A stretch of DNA of 64,000 nt from Pelomonas baiyunensis (GCF_043555935.1 NZ_JBIGIB010000006.1:186001-250000); one strand, 5' to 3'. Positions 36,447 to 45,968 are shown, counted from the stretch's first letter. The notes: generated from the sequence alone by a model not told the origin. Numbers and translations are program-made.

Positions 36447-38996
36447 GTGAACCCTGAACGACTGATGGACCTGCATGACGGCTGGCAGCTGGCCGAGGCG
36501 CCCGACGGCGTGCCCGAGCCCGCCCTGGCCGACCTGCCTGCGGCGGCCTGGTGCCCGGCGGCCGTGCCCGGCACGGTGCATGGCGCGCTGCTGCAAGCGG
36601 GCCGCATGCCCGACCCCTTCTACGCCTGCAACGAGACCGAGGTGCAGTGGGTGGGCGCGCGCCGCTGGGTGTGGCGGCTGCGCTTTGAGGTGCAGGCCCC
36701 GTTGGCCCCGCGCGAGGAACTGCTGTTCGAGGGCCTGGACACCTTTGCCCGCGTTTGGCTGAACGGCCACTGTGTGCTGAGCACTGACAACATGTTCGTG
36801 CCCCACCGGGTGGACGTGCGGCCCCACCTGCGCGTGGGCACCAACGAGCTGCTGCTGTGCTTTGACCCGCCCCTGGCCCGCGCCCGCGAGGTGGAGGCCG
36901 TGCACGGCCGCCGCGCGCTGTGGAACGGCGACAGCGCCCGCCTGCACGCCCGCAAGGCGCAGTACCACTTCGGGTGGGACTGGGGCCCCGAGCTGCTGGT
37001 GAGTGGCCCGTGGCGCCCGGTGCGGCGCTGCAGCGGTGCGGCCCGCCTGGCCGAGGTGCAGGTGCGCAGCACGGTGGATGTGCCTGCGCTGCAAGCCCGC
37101 GTGGAAGTTGCCGTGGAGGTGGCCGTGCCGGTGCAAGCCCTGCCGGGCGATGCGACCGAACTGCGCTGTGCCGTGGAGCTGCTGAACCCCGCCGGCGAGC
37201 GCGTGGCCGGCGAGGTGCTGCCCGTGCCGCCCCACGCCGAGGGCCGCGTGCAATGCAGCTTGCCCGTGGCCCAGGCCCAGTTGTGGTGGCCGCTGGGGCA
37301 GGGCGCGCAGCCGCTGTACACGCTGGTGACGCGGCTGCTGGCCGGCGCCGAAGTGGTGGCCGAAGACCGCCGGCGCATCGGCCTGCGGCAGTTGCGCCTG
37401 GTGCAGGCGCCGGTGGCCGATGAGGCGGGCCTGAGCTTTCACTTCGAGGTGAACGGCCAGCCTGTGTTTGCCGGCGGCGCCAACTGGATTCCGGACGACA
37501 ACCTGCTGGAACGGATCACCCCCGCCCGCTACCGCGAGCGCGTGGCCCAGGCCGCCGCCGCGAACATGAACATGCTGCGCATCTGGGGCGGCGGCATCTA
37601 CGAGCACGAGGCCTTCTACGAGGCCTGCGACGAGCTCGGCATCCTGGTGTGGCAAGACTTCATGTTCGCCTGCGGCCTGTACCCCGCCAACCCGGCGTTC
37701 CAGGCCAGCGTGCGGGCCGAGGCCGAAAGCCAGGTCAAGCGCCTGCGGCACCACGCCTGCCTGGCGCTTTGGTGCGGCAACAACGAGGACTACATGCTCG
37801 CCGAGTCCCAAGGCCTGGCGGGCCCTGGCGTGCCGGCCGACCGCTTCGAGGCGCGGGCGCTGTACGAAGGCCTGCTGCCCGAGGTGTGCGCCGCGCTCGA
37901 CCCCGACCGCCCCTACTGGCCGGGCAGCCCGTTCACGCCGGGCGAGGGCGCGCAGTCGTCCGACGCCACCGTGGGCGACCGCCACAGCTGGGAGGTGTGG
38001 CATCAGCAAATGCTGCCCTACCAGCGCTATGGCGACGTGCAGGCCCGCTTCGTCAGCGAGTTCGGCATGCAGTCGCACCCGAGCTTCGCGCTGCTGGAAC
38101 AGGTGCTGCCCGAGGCCGAGCGCTTTCCGGAAAGCCGCACCGTGCAGTGGCACAACAAAGCCGGCTCGCCCACGGGGCCCGACGGCCACCGCCGCCTGGC
38201 CGTGTACCGGGCGGACAACCTGCGCGTGGGCCCCACGCTGGCCGAGCACGTGTACGCCTCGCAGTTCGTGCAGGCCGAGGCCATGCGCGTGGCCTACCAA
38301 GACTTCCGCCGCCGCTGGCAGCGCCCCGGCGCGCGGGCGGTGGGCGGCGCGCTGGTGTGGCAGCTCAACGACTGCTGGCCCGTCACCAGCTGGGCGCTCA
38401 TCGACTCGGCCGGCACCGTCAAACCCGCCTGGCATGTGGTGCGCCGCGCGCTGGCCCCGCTGGCTGTGGCCGTGCGGCTGGAAGCTGGCGGTGTGCGCGT
38501 GGCGGTGATGAACGGCAGCCCCGAGGCCCGCACCGTGTGGCTGCGCTGCCGGGTGTTTGACTGGGCCGGCCGCCTGCTGGCCGAAGCCGCCCAACCTCTG
38601 GCTGTGGACGGCAGCACCAGTACCGAGCAGCCCTGGCCGCTGGCGGTGCCCGCTGATGCCGGGCCGGTGGTGGCCGAGCTGTGCGCGCTGGCGCATGAAG
38701 GCGGCCCCGAACTGGCGCGTGACTGCGCCTGGACCGAGCCCTTCCGCTTCCACCGCCTGGGCGCCGCGCCGCTGCGCATCACGGCGGAAGCCGGCGGGCT
38801 GCGCGTGGCGTGCGAGCAACCGGTCAAGGGCCTGTGGCTGCAAGGCCCGGGGCTGGAGCTGGCCGACAACTTCATCGACCTCGTGCCCGGCGCGCCGCGC
38901 TGGATCGAGTCTCGGATAGCGCTACCTGCCAGCGTGGACGCCGTGGCCGTGGACCGGCCGCTGACCCGCTTCAGCCTCGCGACGCGTCAGGGGTGA
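36447..38996 (+). CDS. GH2 beta-mannosidase
   Basis: This is an 849-residue cytosolic exo-beta-mannosidase without signal peptide that releases mannose from the non-reducing ends of manno-oligosaccharides. It has the GH2 order: sugar-binding domain (about 10-180), immunoglobulin-like domain, TIM barrel and C-terminal beta domains. The acid/base is Glu447 in WCGNNEDYM and the nucleophile Glu538 in VSEFGMQS; HFGWDWGPE near residue 175 is characteristic of beta-mannosidases. The start is GTG at 36447 or ATG at 36465. It diverges from the esterase operon and probably reads on towards the receptor gene. Confidence 0.94.
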   Translation: MNPERLMDLHDGWQLAEAPDGVPEPALADLPAAAWCPAAVPGTVHGALLQAGRMPDPFYACNETEVQWVGARRWVWRLRFEVQAPLAPREELLFEGLDTFARVWLNGHCVLSTDNMFVPHRVDVRPHLRVGTNELLLCFDPPLARAREVEAVHGRRALWNGDSARLHARKAQYHFGWDWGPELLVSGPWRPVRRCSGAARLAEVQVRSTVDVPALQARVEVAVEVAVPVQALPGDATELRCAVELLNPAGERVAGEVLPVPPHAEGRVQCSLPVAQAQLWWPLGQGAQPLYTLVTRLLAGAEVVAEDRRRIGLRQLRLVQAPVADEAGLSFHFEVNGQPVFAGGANWIPDDNLLERITPARYRERVAQAAAANMNMLRIWGGGIYEHEAFYEACDELGILVWQDFMFACGLYPANPAFQASVRAEAESQVKRLRHHACLALWCGNNEDYMLAESQGLAGPGVPADRFEARALYEGLLPEVCAALDPDRPYWPGSPFTPGEGAQSSDATVGDRHSWEVWHQQMLPYQRYGDVQARFVSEFGMQSHPSFALLEQVLPEAERFPESRTVQWHNKAGSPTGPDGHRRLAVYRADNLRVGPTLAEHVYASQFVQAEAMRVAYQDFRRRWQRPGARAVGGALVWQLNDCWPVTSWALIDSAGTVKPAWHVVRRALAPLAVAVRLEAGGVRVAVMNGSPEARTVWLRCRVFDWAGRLLAEAAQPLAVDGSTSTEQPWPLAVPADAGPVVAELCALAHEGGPELARDCAWTEPFRFHRLGAAPLRITAEAGGLRVACEQPVKGLWLQGPGLELADNFIDLVPGAPRWIESRIALPASVDAVAVDRPLTRFSLATRQG

Positions 38997-39054
38997 GGCA
39001 GCCATGCGGATTCACCCTATCCCTGATACCCCTGATGTTTGTGACGTTGACGAC

Positions 39055-39068
39055 TGGTAGCGTTACCA
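39055..39068. promoter_or_regulatory. LacI-type operator candidate upstream of the PUL receptor gene
   Basis: TGGTA-GCGT-TACCA is an inverted repeat 83 bp before the receptor start. It resembles the operator reported for Caulobacter XylR (TGTTAGCGCTACCA, from memory). A related TAGCGCTA core lies at 38917. It differs from the TGTTTA-type motif of the other units, and no second LacI gene is visible. Confidence 0.5.
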
Positions 39069-39150
39069 CATTCCCGCGGCCGTGAGGCGGCGCGGATCGA
39101 CACGAGCCCCTTGAGGGCCGCATGTTTCCCACCAAAGAGGAGCAATACGG

Positions 39151-42100
39151 ATGAGACATTTCAAACGGACAACGCTGTCGCTGGCGGCAGTTCAGGCCTT
39201 GGTCTGGACGGCATCGCCGGTGCTGGCGCAGAACACGGCGGCCCCGGCCGCGGCCACCACGCCGGCGGCCAAAGACGCCAAAGACAAACCCGCCCAAACG
39301 CTGGAAGCGGTGGTGGTGTCGGGCCGGCGCGCGGCGCTCGCCACGGCGCAGAAGATCAAGCAAGACTCCGACGAAATCGTCGACTCGGTTGTGGCCGAGG
39401 AAATCGGCAAGCTGCCGGATCGCTCCGTCACCGAGGTGCTGCAGCGCGTGGTGGGCGTGGCCATGGACCGCGTGTCTGCCTCCAACGACCCGGTGCACTT
39501 CTCGGCCGAAGGCTCGGGCGTCATCATCCGCGGCCTCACCTACGTGAGCTCCACGCTGAACGGCCGCGAGACCTTCAGCGCCAACCAGGGCCGCACCCTG
39601 GGCTTTGAAGATGTGCCGCCCGAGCTGATGGCCGGTGTGGACGTCTACAAGAACCCCTCGGCCGAGCAGATCGAAGGCGCCATTGGCGGCCTGGTGAACC
39701 TGCGCACCGCGCTGCCGTTCGACTTCAACGGCTTCAAGGCCTCGCTGTCGGGCAACTACACGCACAACTCGCTCAACGGCAAGAACAAGCCCAGCATCTC
39801 GGGCCTCATCACCAACAGCTGGAACACCGACATCGGCAAGGTGGGCCTGCTGCTGGATGTGGCGCACTCGCTCAGCTCCGCCCGCACCGACGGCCTGGTG
39901 GTGGACCCGTACTACATCGCCAACGCCACCTCCAAGCAGTGGAACCCGCGCGACATGGGCTGGCGCCAGCAAAGCTACGACCGCACGCGGGACGGCCTCT
40001 ACGCCGCCGCGCAGTGGAAGAAGGACGACCTGGAAAGCTCGCTCAGCTTCTTCCGCTCCAAGTACAAGTTCGACTGGAACGAGTTCAACGTCATCGCGCA
40101 AACCAACCCGTTTGACGTCAACGTGCTGTCCGGCACGTACGACAACGCCGGCGTGCTGCAAAAGGGCGTGCTCACCGGCAAGAAGAACGCCGACGGCACC
40201 TACCAGGGCATCGAGGTCGAGAACCAGACCCGCTTCTCCAAGCGCGCGTCCAAAACCGACGAACTCGCCTGGAAGCTGGCCGGCAAGGTGAACGACCAGC
40301 TCACGCTGACGTCCGACTTCCAGTACATCCGCTCCAAGACCAACAACTTCGACTCCACCGTGGGCGCCGCCGTGCAGCTGCCCAAGGAAACCATCGACCT
40401 CACGGGCAGCATGCCCCGCCTGGTGTTCGACGCCAGCGACCTGGCCACGCTGAACGACCCGTCCAAGTACTACTGGTCCATGATGATGGACCACCTGGAC
40501 AAGGGCAAAGGCACGCAGAAGTCGTGGAAGGGCGATGCCCGCTACGTATTCAAGGACCACCCCATCCTGAACGACCTGCGCGTGGGCGTGCGCATCGCCC
40601 AGCGCGATGCCGAAACCATCAACAGCAACCCGAGCTACAACTGGGCCTCGGTCACGCACGCGTGGCAGCTGGGCTGGAACATCAACGACTTGGCCTGGGT
40701 GAACAAGACCGACATCCCGGTCTTCAAGAACAACTACAACGGCTTCTTCGGCGGCCAGTACCAAATGCCGGGGCTGTACTTCCCCGCGCCGTCCGTCGCG
40801 TTCGACTGGCCCAACAGCTACAAGAAGCTGCACCAGCTGTACCTGGACCAATGCAAGGCCTTCAAGCCCGACTGGATGGGCGCCGGCCAAACCGGCTGCG
40901 ACCAGTGGCACAGCATCCAGGGCGGCCTGGAGTGGAACCCCACCTCGTTCGGCACCGACCCGCAAGGCCGCAACACCCAGAAGGAAAACACCACCGCCGC
41001 CTACAGCCAGCTGCGCTTCTCGTTCGACGAAGTGGGCGCGCCGATTGACGGCAACGTGGGCGTGCGCGTGGTGCGCACCAAGAACGAGGCCGACGGCTAC
41101 ACCACGCTGCAAGTGGCCACCGTGCCCAACGGCGCCACCGGCCTGCCTGTGGCCCCGCTCACGCCGTTTGCCAAGTCGCAGGTGTTCAACAACAGCTTCA
41201 CCGACGTGTTGCCCAGCTTGAACCTGCGCTACAAGGCCGCGCCGGACCTGCAGTTCCGCTTCGCCGCGGCCAAGGCCATTGCCCGCCCGCAGTTCGGCCA
41301 GATGCAGGCCTACCTGCCCATGACGCAAAGCATCGAGCTCGACCAAAAGGTCGTGCCGCCCAACGTCAAGAAGGTCAGCTACACCGGCTCGGCCTCGGGC
41401 AACCCGATGCTCACGCCGATCAAGTCCACCCAGGAAGACCTGACCGCCGAGTGGTACTTCGCGAAGAACGGCTCCATCACCGTGGCCGCCTTCAACAAGA
41501 GCCTCAAAGACATCATCGTCAACCAGGCCTACGACTACAAAATCAAAGACAACAACGGCCAGGACGTGACCTTTGTGCTGAACGGCCCGGTCAACGGCGC
41601 CAAGGGCCACGCCCGCGGCCTGGAGTTCGCGTACCAGCAGTACTTCGACGGTCTGCCCGAGATGCTGCAAGGCCTGGGCCTGCAGGCGAACTACACCTTC
41701 GTCGACAGCAAGATGAAGCGCTACAACTCGGTCTACTCGGCCTATTGCAGCGCGGGTGCGGGGCAGGACAATCTGAACCTCTACATCAACGGTTGCGACA
41801 CCGACGGCCGCGCCTTTGGCGACGTGCCGCTGGCCAACCTGTCGAAGAACACCTTCAACATCTCGCTGCTGTTCGACCGCGGGCCCATCTCGGCACGCCT
41901 GGCCTACAGCTGGCGCGGCAAGTACCTGTACGGCGTGGCGCTGAACTCGGACAACACCGGTCCGAACCAGACCAACGTGCTGGACACCAACCCCGCCAGC
42001 GCCACCTACAACCAGCACGACGTCGGCATCCCCCTGGGCCTGCCGCTGTGGGCCGACAGCTACGGCCAGCTGGACGCCGGCTTCCACTACAAGTTCGACA

Positions 42101-42243
42101 GTGGCGTGTCGGTGGGCCTGGAGGCGCAGAACATCACCAACAAGACCTACAAGCAGTTCATGCAGCAGCACATCGGCATGCTGGGGCACAACTACTTCAC
42201 CTCCGGCCGCCGCTACACGGTGACCATGCAGTACAGCTTCTGA
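39151..42243 (+). CDS. TonB-dependent receptor of the mannan locus (Xanthomonas/Caulobacter type)
   Basis: This is a 1030-residue outer-membrane receptor with a strong ribosome site (AAGAGGAG, 8 bases from ATG), a signal peptide ending VLAQN and an Ala-rich spacer. The plug starts VVVSGRRAALATAQKIKQDS and continues EEIGKLPDRSVTEVLQRVVG, a pattern of the large carbohydrate-associated TonB receptors found in Xanthomonas and Caulobacter. The barrel ends YTVTMQYSF. It lies between beta-mannosidase and the GH1/transporter units and is the obvious uptake porin for mannan oligosaccharides. A LacI-like operator precedes it and a terminator follows. Confidence 0.93.
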   Translation: MRHFKRTTLSLAAVQALVWTASPVLAQNTAAPAAATTPAAKDAKDKPAQTLEAVVVSGRRAALATAQKIKQDSDEIVDSVVAEEIGKLPDRSVTEVLQRVVGVAMDRVSASNDPVHFSAEGSGVIIRGLTYVSSTLNGRETFSANQGRTLGFEDVPPELMAGVDVYKNPSAEQIEGAIGGLVNLRTALPFDFNGFKASLSGNYTHNSLNGKNKPSISGLITNSWNTDIGKVGLLLDVAHSLSSARTDGLVVDPYYIANATSKQWNPRDMGWRQQSYDRTRDGLYAAAQWKKDDLESSLSFFRSKYKFDWNEFNVIAQTNPFDVNVLSGTYDNAGVLQKGVLTGKKNADGTYQGIEVENQTRFSKRASKTDELAWKLAGKVNDQLTLTSDFQYIRSKTNNFDSTVGAAVQLPKETIDLTGSMPRLVFDASDLATLNDPSKYYWSMMMDHLDKGKGTQKSWKGDARYVFKDHPILNDLRVGVRIAQRDAETINSNPSYNWASVTHAWQLGWNINDLAWVNKTDIPVFKNNYNGFFGGQYQMPGLYFPAPSVAFDWPNSYKKLHQLYLDQCKAFKPDWMGAGQTGCDQWHSIQGGLEWNPTSFGTDPQGRNTQKENTTAAYSQLRFSFDEVGAPIDGNVGVRVVRTKNEADGYTTLQVATVPNGATGLPVAPLTPFAKSQVFNNSFTDVLPSLNLRYKAAPDLQFRFAAAKAIARPQFGQMQAYLPMTQSIELDQKVVPPNVKKVSYTGSASGNPMLTPIKSTQEDLTAEWYFAKNGSITVAAFNKSLKDIIVNQAYDYKIKDNNGQDVTFVLNGPVNGAKGHARGLEFAYQQYFDGLPEMLQGLGLQANYTFVDSKMKRYNSVYSAYCSAGAGQDNLNLYINGCDTDGRAFGDVPLANLSKNTFNISLLFDRGPISARLAYSWRGKYLYGVALNSDNTGPNQTNVLDTNPASATYNQHDVGIPLGLPLWADSYGQLDAGFHYKFDSGVSVGLEAQNITNKTYKQFMQQHIGMLGHNYFTSGRRYTVTMQYSF

Positions 42244-42303
42244 CCGCAAGCCCGCGCAGCCCCGCCCTCGGGTGGCGGCTGCGCACGGCGAGCTTGAAGC
42301 TTG

Positions 42304-42338
42304 AAGCCCTGGGGCGCGTGGCGCCGCAGGGCTTTTTT
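42304..42338 (+). terminator. Rho-independent terminator of the receptor gene
   Basis: AAGCCCTG pairs with CAGGGCTT, with a further GGCGC/GCGCC stem inside, followed by a T-run (42333-42338). It lies 61 bases after the receptor stop. The rest of the 332-bp gap (42244-42575) shows nothing recognisable. Confidence 0.85.
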
Positions 42339-42575
42339 GCATTTGCCTGCAGCCCCGGACTTGCGCTCTTGGTTGGGCGCTGCAGGGCGCTGGATGGTTC
42401 TGGATGGCGACGCATGGCGCTGCCAGCCCGGCCGATGGCACGCCTGTGCGTGCCTGGCAAACGGCCTGATCAGCCGACTGACAACGGCACGCGAACCCTG
42501 CGTTAGGCTTCGCCCACACCCACGCGCCAACCCGGTTCTGCAAGGCTCACCCACCCGCACGCTCTCCCGCATTTC

Positions 42576-43151
42576 ATGTCCTCACCCACCCCACCGCTCA
42601 TCCTGCTCAGTGGCTCGCTGGGCAGCGGCAAAACTACTGTGGCCCGCTTGCTGGCCGAGCAACTGCCCGACGGCGTGCACCTGGAAAGTGACCTCGTCTA
42701 CACCTTCTTCCGCCACCCCGTGCCGCCGCACCTGCCGCAGGCCCAGCGGCAGAACGAAGCCGCCATTGCCGCCGCCTGCCAAGCCGCACTCGCGCTGCTG
42801 CGCCGCGGCTACCCCGTGGTGCTGGAAGGCGTGCTGGGCCCCTGGGTGCTGCCCTTGGTGCAGGCTGAGTTGGCCGGCTGGGCGGGCCCGGTGCACTACG
42901 TCATCTTGCGCACGACCCACGACGAAGCCCTGCGCCGCGTTCGCGCCCGCAGCGGCCCTGGCCTGGACGCCGTGGTGGCCGCCATGCACCCCCAGTTCGA
43001 GGCCCTGGGGTCGTGGGAGCGGCATGTGGTGGACACCACGGCGCTGACGGCGGAGGCGGTGGTGGGGCGGGTGCTGGGCGGGATATTGGGTAGAGATTGG
43101 GTGTGGCGTCTACGCGATGCGCTACCTGCGGCAGTTGAAGGCGTGCCGTGA
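42576..43151 (+). CDS. Small P-loop kinase/AAA-family ATPase
   Basis: This is a 191-residue protein with a Walker A loop at residues 13-20 (GSLGSGKTT) and HLESD after the second strand, the layout of small-molecule kinases of the shikimate/gluconate/chloramphenicol-phosphotransferase type. The conserved lid arginines may be in ALRRVRARSG. The phosphate acceptor cannot be deduced. It lies between the receptor terminator and the AT-rich island but has the high GC of the host genome, so it belongs to the resident sequence. The region 43152-43340 after it shows nothing recognisable. Confidence 0.75.
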   Translation: MSSPTPPLILLSGSLGSGKTTVARLLAEQLPDGVHLESDLVYTFFRHPVPPHLPQAQRQNEAAIAAACQAALALLRRGYPVVLEGVLGPWVLPLVQAELAGWAGPVHYVILRTTHDEALRRVRARSGPGLDAVVAAMHPQFEALGSWERHVVDTTALTAEAVVGRVLGGILGRDWVWRLRDALPAAVEGVP

Positions 43152-43340
43152 GACTTGAAAGACCCCTTGGTACCGGCTGCGGTCGTTCGCCTTGCTCAAT
43201 CCGGTGCCCCATAGCCGCAGTTCAACGCCCGGCGCATGGGGCCTTCAGTGCCTCGCGCTAAGTCGTAGGACACCGATCCGCTGGGCACATTCGTCGTCCG
43301 CACGAGGTGCAGCAGAGACGACCTTAAATAACCCGAGAAC

Positions 43341-44423
43341 TTATTGGATCCCGGGGATTTGAGTTGGAGCGACCGTCAAAGCGAGCTCTAGTTCCGCCCA
43401 TATGCCGGCATAAATTGGTGGCACGCGTCGCACTTCCGCTTTCTCCCTCACAAGAATCCCGAAATCAATGCCAAACGGGCCGAGTCCTGCAGCCGATGGC
43501 ATTGGATTTGAGTTGAACTCAATGCTTGCGACGATCGACTTCTCAAAGTCCCCGTTAGGTTTTGAAATGTGCACGGGATCGCCAATGGATACTTTCGCAG
43601 CAAGGCTGTCCAGAGAGCCAATGGATCGAATTTCTCCAGCCCCTTTGTATGTCTTGGTTATCGTCCCTACGAGCTCCCCGTATGTGGAAAGTAATAGATT
43701 TTTCAAACTGCATGCGACTTGACCAACCAGCCAGTGGTCGTATAAATGGACCACCCGGACGATTGATGTGAGCGTGCCGCGATCCAAAGTCTGAAAATCC
43801 GAGCCGTGTGCGATTTCATTTCTGAGGTCGGCCAATCCATCGAGCACAGTAAACGACGTTGGATAGTAACCTGCAAGCTCATTGGCTACAACTTTCTTGA
43901 GGTGCTCCGGTTCCTCATTCGACAAGTCAATAGCAAGCCGCGAGAAGGTTTCCCTTACGGTGTGGGAGCGAAAATTTGCACTTGAGGTTGCAAATACATC
44001 GTAGTTCAAAACACTCCCCCCTTCGAGGCAAGAATGCAGATTAGCGATCAGGACCTGTAGGTCCGCCTTGTCACCGGTGCGCCCTTCAGAGATTGCCTGC
44101 GCACGTTCAATGGAGAACTTCTCGTGTGCTGTGCGCATCCGCTCGGGAAGTTTTTTGTACGCACCATGAATCTTCGATATTACGACTGCAACTTCAGCGC
44201 AAAAATCGCGAATAAATCGCTCATGGGCACCGTAGACGCCAACGATTGCGAAGGCATAAACGTGCTTCCTCCATGCGGTCGATGCCAGGTATTGCACTAC
44301 CGGATTACCAGCCGGATTTATGGCGGGCAAGGCTGCCTTTTGACTCTCAAGCGACGAGGCAAACTCCAGAAATCGATAAATGTCACAGACGCTAGCCTCT
44401 AGGCTCTTAAAGGCGGCCCTCAC
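43341..44423 (-). CDS. HEPN-domain protein with R-x4-H motif (MAE_28990/MAE_18760-like), putative toxin RNase
   Basis: This is a 360-residue cytosolic protein starting at GTG 44423. The N-terminal two-thirds is helical and contains LADLRNEIAHGSD, in which Arg201-Asn-Glu-Ile-Ala-His206 is the R-N-x3-H signature of catalytic HEPN ribonucleases. It resembles the MAE_28990/MAE_18760 HEPN group, from memory and unverified. The last 120 residues form a separate, mostly beta segment (GDPVHISKPNGDFEKSIVA). It starts 3 bases after the DUF262 stop, so the two are translated together. Base composition is far below the neighbours, showing transfer. RNA cleavage and toxin function are inferred. Confidence 0.72.
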   Translation of the reverse strand: MRAAFKSLEASVCDIYRFLEFASSLESQKAALPAINPAGNPVVQYLASTAWRKHVYAFAIVGVYGAHERFIRDFCAEVAVVISKIHGAYKKLPERMRTAHEKFSIERAQAISEGRTGDKADLQVLIANLHSCLEGGSVLNYDVFATSSANFRSHTVRETFSRLAIDLSNEEPEHLKKVVANELAGYYPTSFTVLDGLADLRNEIAHGSDFQTLDRGTLTSIVRVVHLYDHWLVGQVACSLKNLLLSTYGELVGTITKTYKGAGEIRSIGSLDSLAAKVSIGDPVHISKPNGDFEKSIVASIEFNSNPMPSAAGLGPFGIDFGILVREKAEVRRVPPIYAGIWAELELALTVAPTQIPGIQ

Positions 44424-44426
44424 TAT

Positions 44427-45665
44427 TTACGCCTCCTGAGTGAATTCTTTGAGGAAATTCAAAAAGGCTTCATCGCGGCGCCGAATGTCGACCGGGTTTG
44501 TTTTTCTTCCGTCAAAGTCCTCATAATGCGCTATGTAGAAGCCTTGGAGCTTATCTTTTACTTCGGATTTTCTCGCAAGAATCTTATCGCGATGCTCAAG
44601 AAATCGGCTGAACCCATACATAATTGGATCGTAGGCAATGTACGTGGCTCGTTGAATCAAGGCGTCCACGCCTCGCCTTGAGCGCCAAAGCCAAAATGCC
44701 GATTCACCCAATACCGAATAAGCAAAATCCGCCGTATTCTTGAATGTCTCTTCTAGTGCGCTTAGCGTGCTTGGCGGCATTGCGTTAGCCGCCTTCAAGT
44801 ATTGGTCTAGATACTCGTCAAGCCGCGTCCCGCCTCGCCAGAATTTCTGGCGCTGGCGGTGAGCGAAAAATCGCAATACCAATTCCGCATCTTCCATCGT
44901 CTTGTAGGCCTCATTGTCCAAGAGGTCCTGGGGAGGATTCCAATTCGGTGCCTTTGAAATTTCACCTTCCTCTGGCTCCGGGATTCCCCACATTCGACAT
45001 AGCGCAGGGTGGCGAGAGAGCTTAATGCAGAGTGAATTCATTGCCCCAGGGAATAGTGCGTTCCGCTTTTCCTGGGGTGAAAGATCTTCGCCGCCGGTAT
45101 TAATTCGCTCGAAAACTAACTGCTTAAGTCTGTCCGCCTGATCGGCGGATTTTGCGGTTTCGTGGAGCAGTACTATTGCAGACAAGAAGCGACGGTCTAT
45201 TCCCCTTCGAACCTGTTCTGGTAGATCCGCATACTTGCGATCATTCAGTTCCGGCCAAAGCTTTAAACCCTGTAGTTGAAATTCATTTCCATAGAATTGG
45301 CTGATTGCTGTGAGGCGCTGTCTGCCGTCCATGACCTCATACCGACTAAATTCTTGTTCATACAGGAATACAGGCGGAATTGGGACATTAAGAATCAGCG
45401 ATTCAATGAGCCGTGACTGCTTTTCTCGACTCCACCTCGGCCTCCGTTGGAAGTCGGGTTGCAGGTTGTAATCCGCTGACTGCACTACGTCCGGGATTTG
45501 TTTGAGCGGGTAGCGCGCTTGCTCAAGGACGATCCGGACCTCGCCGCTTACGTAGCGCTCGTCTATCTCAGCATCAGACGTTGGCGCAGCGGCCAAGGCT
45601 TCTTCATGCGGAGGCTTAAGCTGTTCACCATCAATCAGGATGGGGTCGTGCATTGGGTCGCCCAT
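44427..45665 (-). CDS. DUF262-family protein (GmrSD/ParB-like N-domain)
   Basis: This is a 412-residue protein. The DUF262 core lies at about residues 55-200: FQRRPRWSREKQSRLIESL, then PIPPVFLYE and the nucleotide-site motif YEVMDGRQRLTAI (DGRQR at 113-117), followed by VFERINTGGEDLSPQEKRNA. It lacks the C-terminal HNH nuclease domain (DUF1524) of GmrSD, so the effector is probably the HEPN protein encoded immediately downstream. ATG 45665 or 45653 may start it. It is AT-rich compared with the flanks. The role is probably regulation or sensing in a defence or toxin-antitoxin pair. Confidence 0.8.
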   Translation of the reverse strand: MGDPMHDPILIDGEQLKPPHEEALAAAPTSDAEIDERYVSGEVRIVLEQARYPLKQIPDVVQSADYNLQPDFQRRPRWSREKQSRLIESLILNVPIPPVFLYEQEFSRYEVMDGRQRLTAISQFYGNEFQLQGLKLWPELNDRKYADLPEQVRRGIDRRFLSAIVLLHETAKSADQADRLKQLVFERINTGGEDLSPQEKRNALFPGAMNSLCIKLSRHPALCRMWGIPEPEEGEISKAPNWNPPQDLLDNEAYKTMEDAELVLRFFAHRQRQKFWRGGTRLDEYLDQYLKAANAMPPSTLSALEETFKNTADFAYSVLGESAFWLWRSRRGVDALIQRATYIAYDPIMYGFSRFLEHRDKILARKSEVKDKLQGFYIAHYEDFDGRKTNPVDIRRRDEAFLNFLKEFTQEA

Positions 45666-45968
45666 TTGGTGTCGTCCGATTTAAAAGAGTTAGCTGTATT
45701 TGACCAGTCGCCAGAGACTACTTCGAACTGCCTTGGCCCGGTGCCGTAACGGGGCCCAGAATTGCCATTCCCATCATCAAGGAGGGGGGGGGCAGCCAGC
45801 CCTTTGCAACTTCCTTGAGTCCCGATCGGCTGCCCTCAAAGCAGGCTGTGGCGGCAATCCGCTCCCAGCCTATTGCCGCCATTCAGTCGCCGGTCCTGAA
45901 CTTCTCGGTAGCCGAGGTCCGCAGCCACCAAGCCGCGCGCTAGACACTGCGGAAGGCTTTTCAGCCTC
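45666..45968. other. Intergenic right edge of the AT-rich island
   Basis: About 300 bases separate the DUF262 start from the halogenase stop. AT-rich sequence near 45680-45710 probably holds the minus-strand promoter of the DUF262/HEPN pair. From about 45730 composition rises again and includes a G9-10 run near 45785. I see no gene, integrase remnant, tRNA or clear attachment repeat. Confidence 0.5.

Noticed and set aside
38971..42543. 1190-codon minus-strand open frame opposite the mannan receptor
   Set aside because: Shadow of the receptor gene; no domain, biased composition.
45775..45800. Poly-G run at the island edge as an attachment site
   Set aside because: No matching copy at the left edge and no integrase gene, so it cannot be supported.
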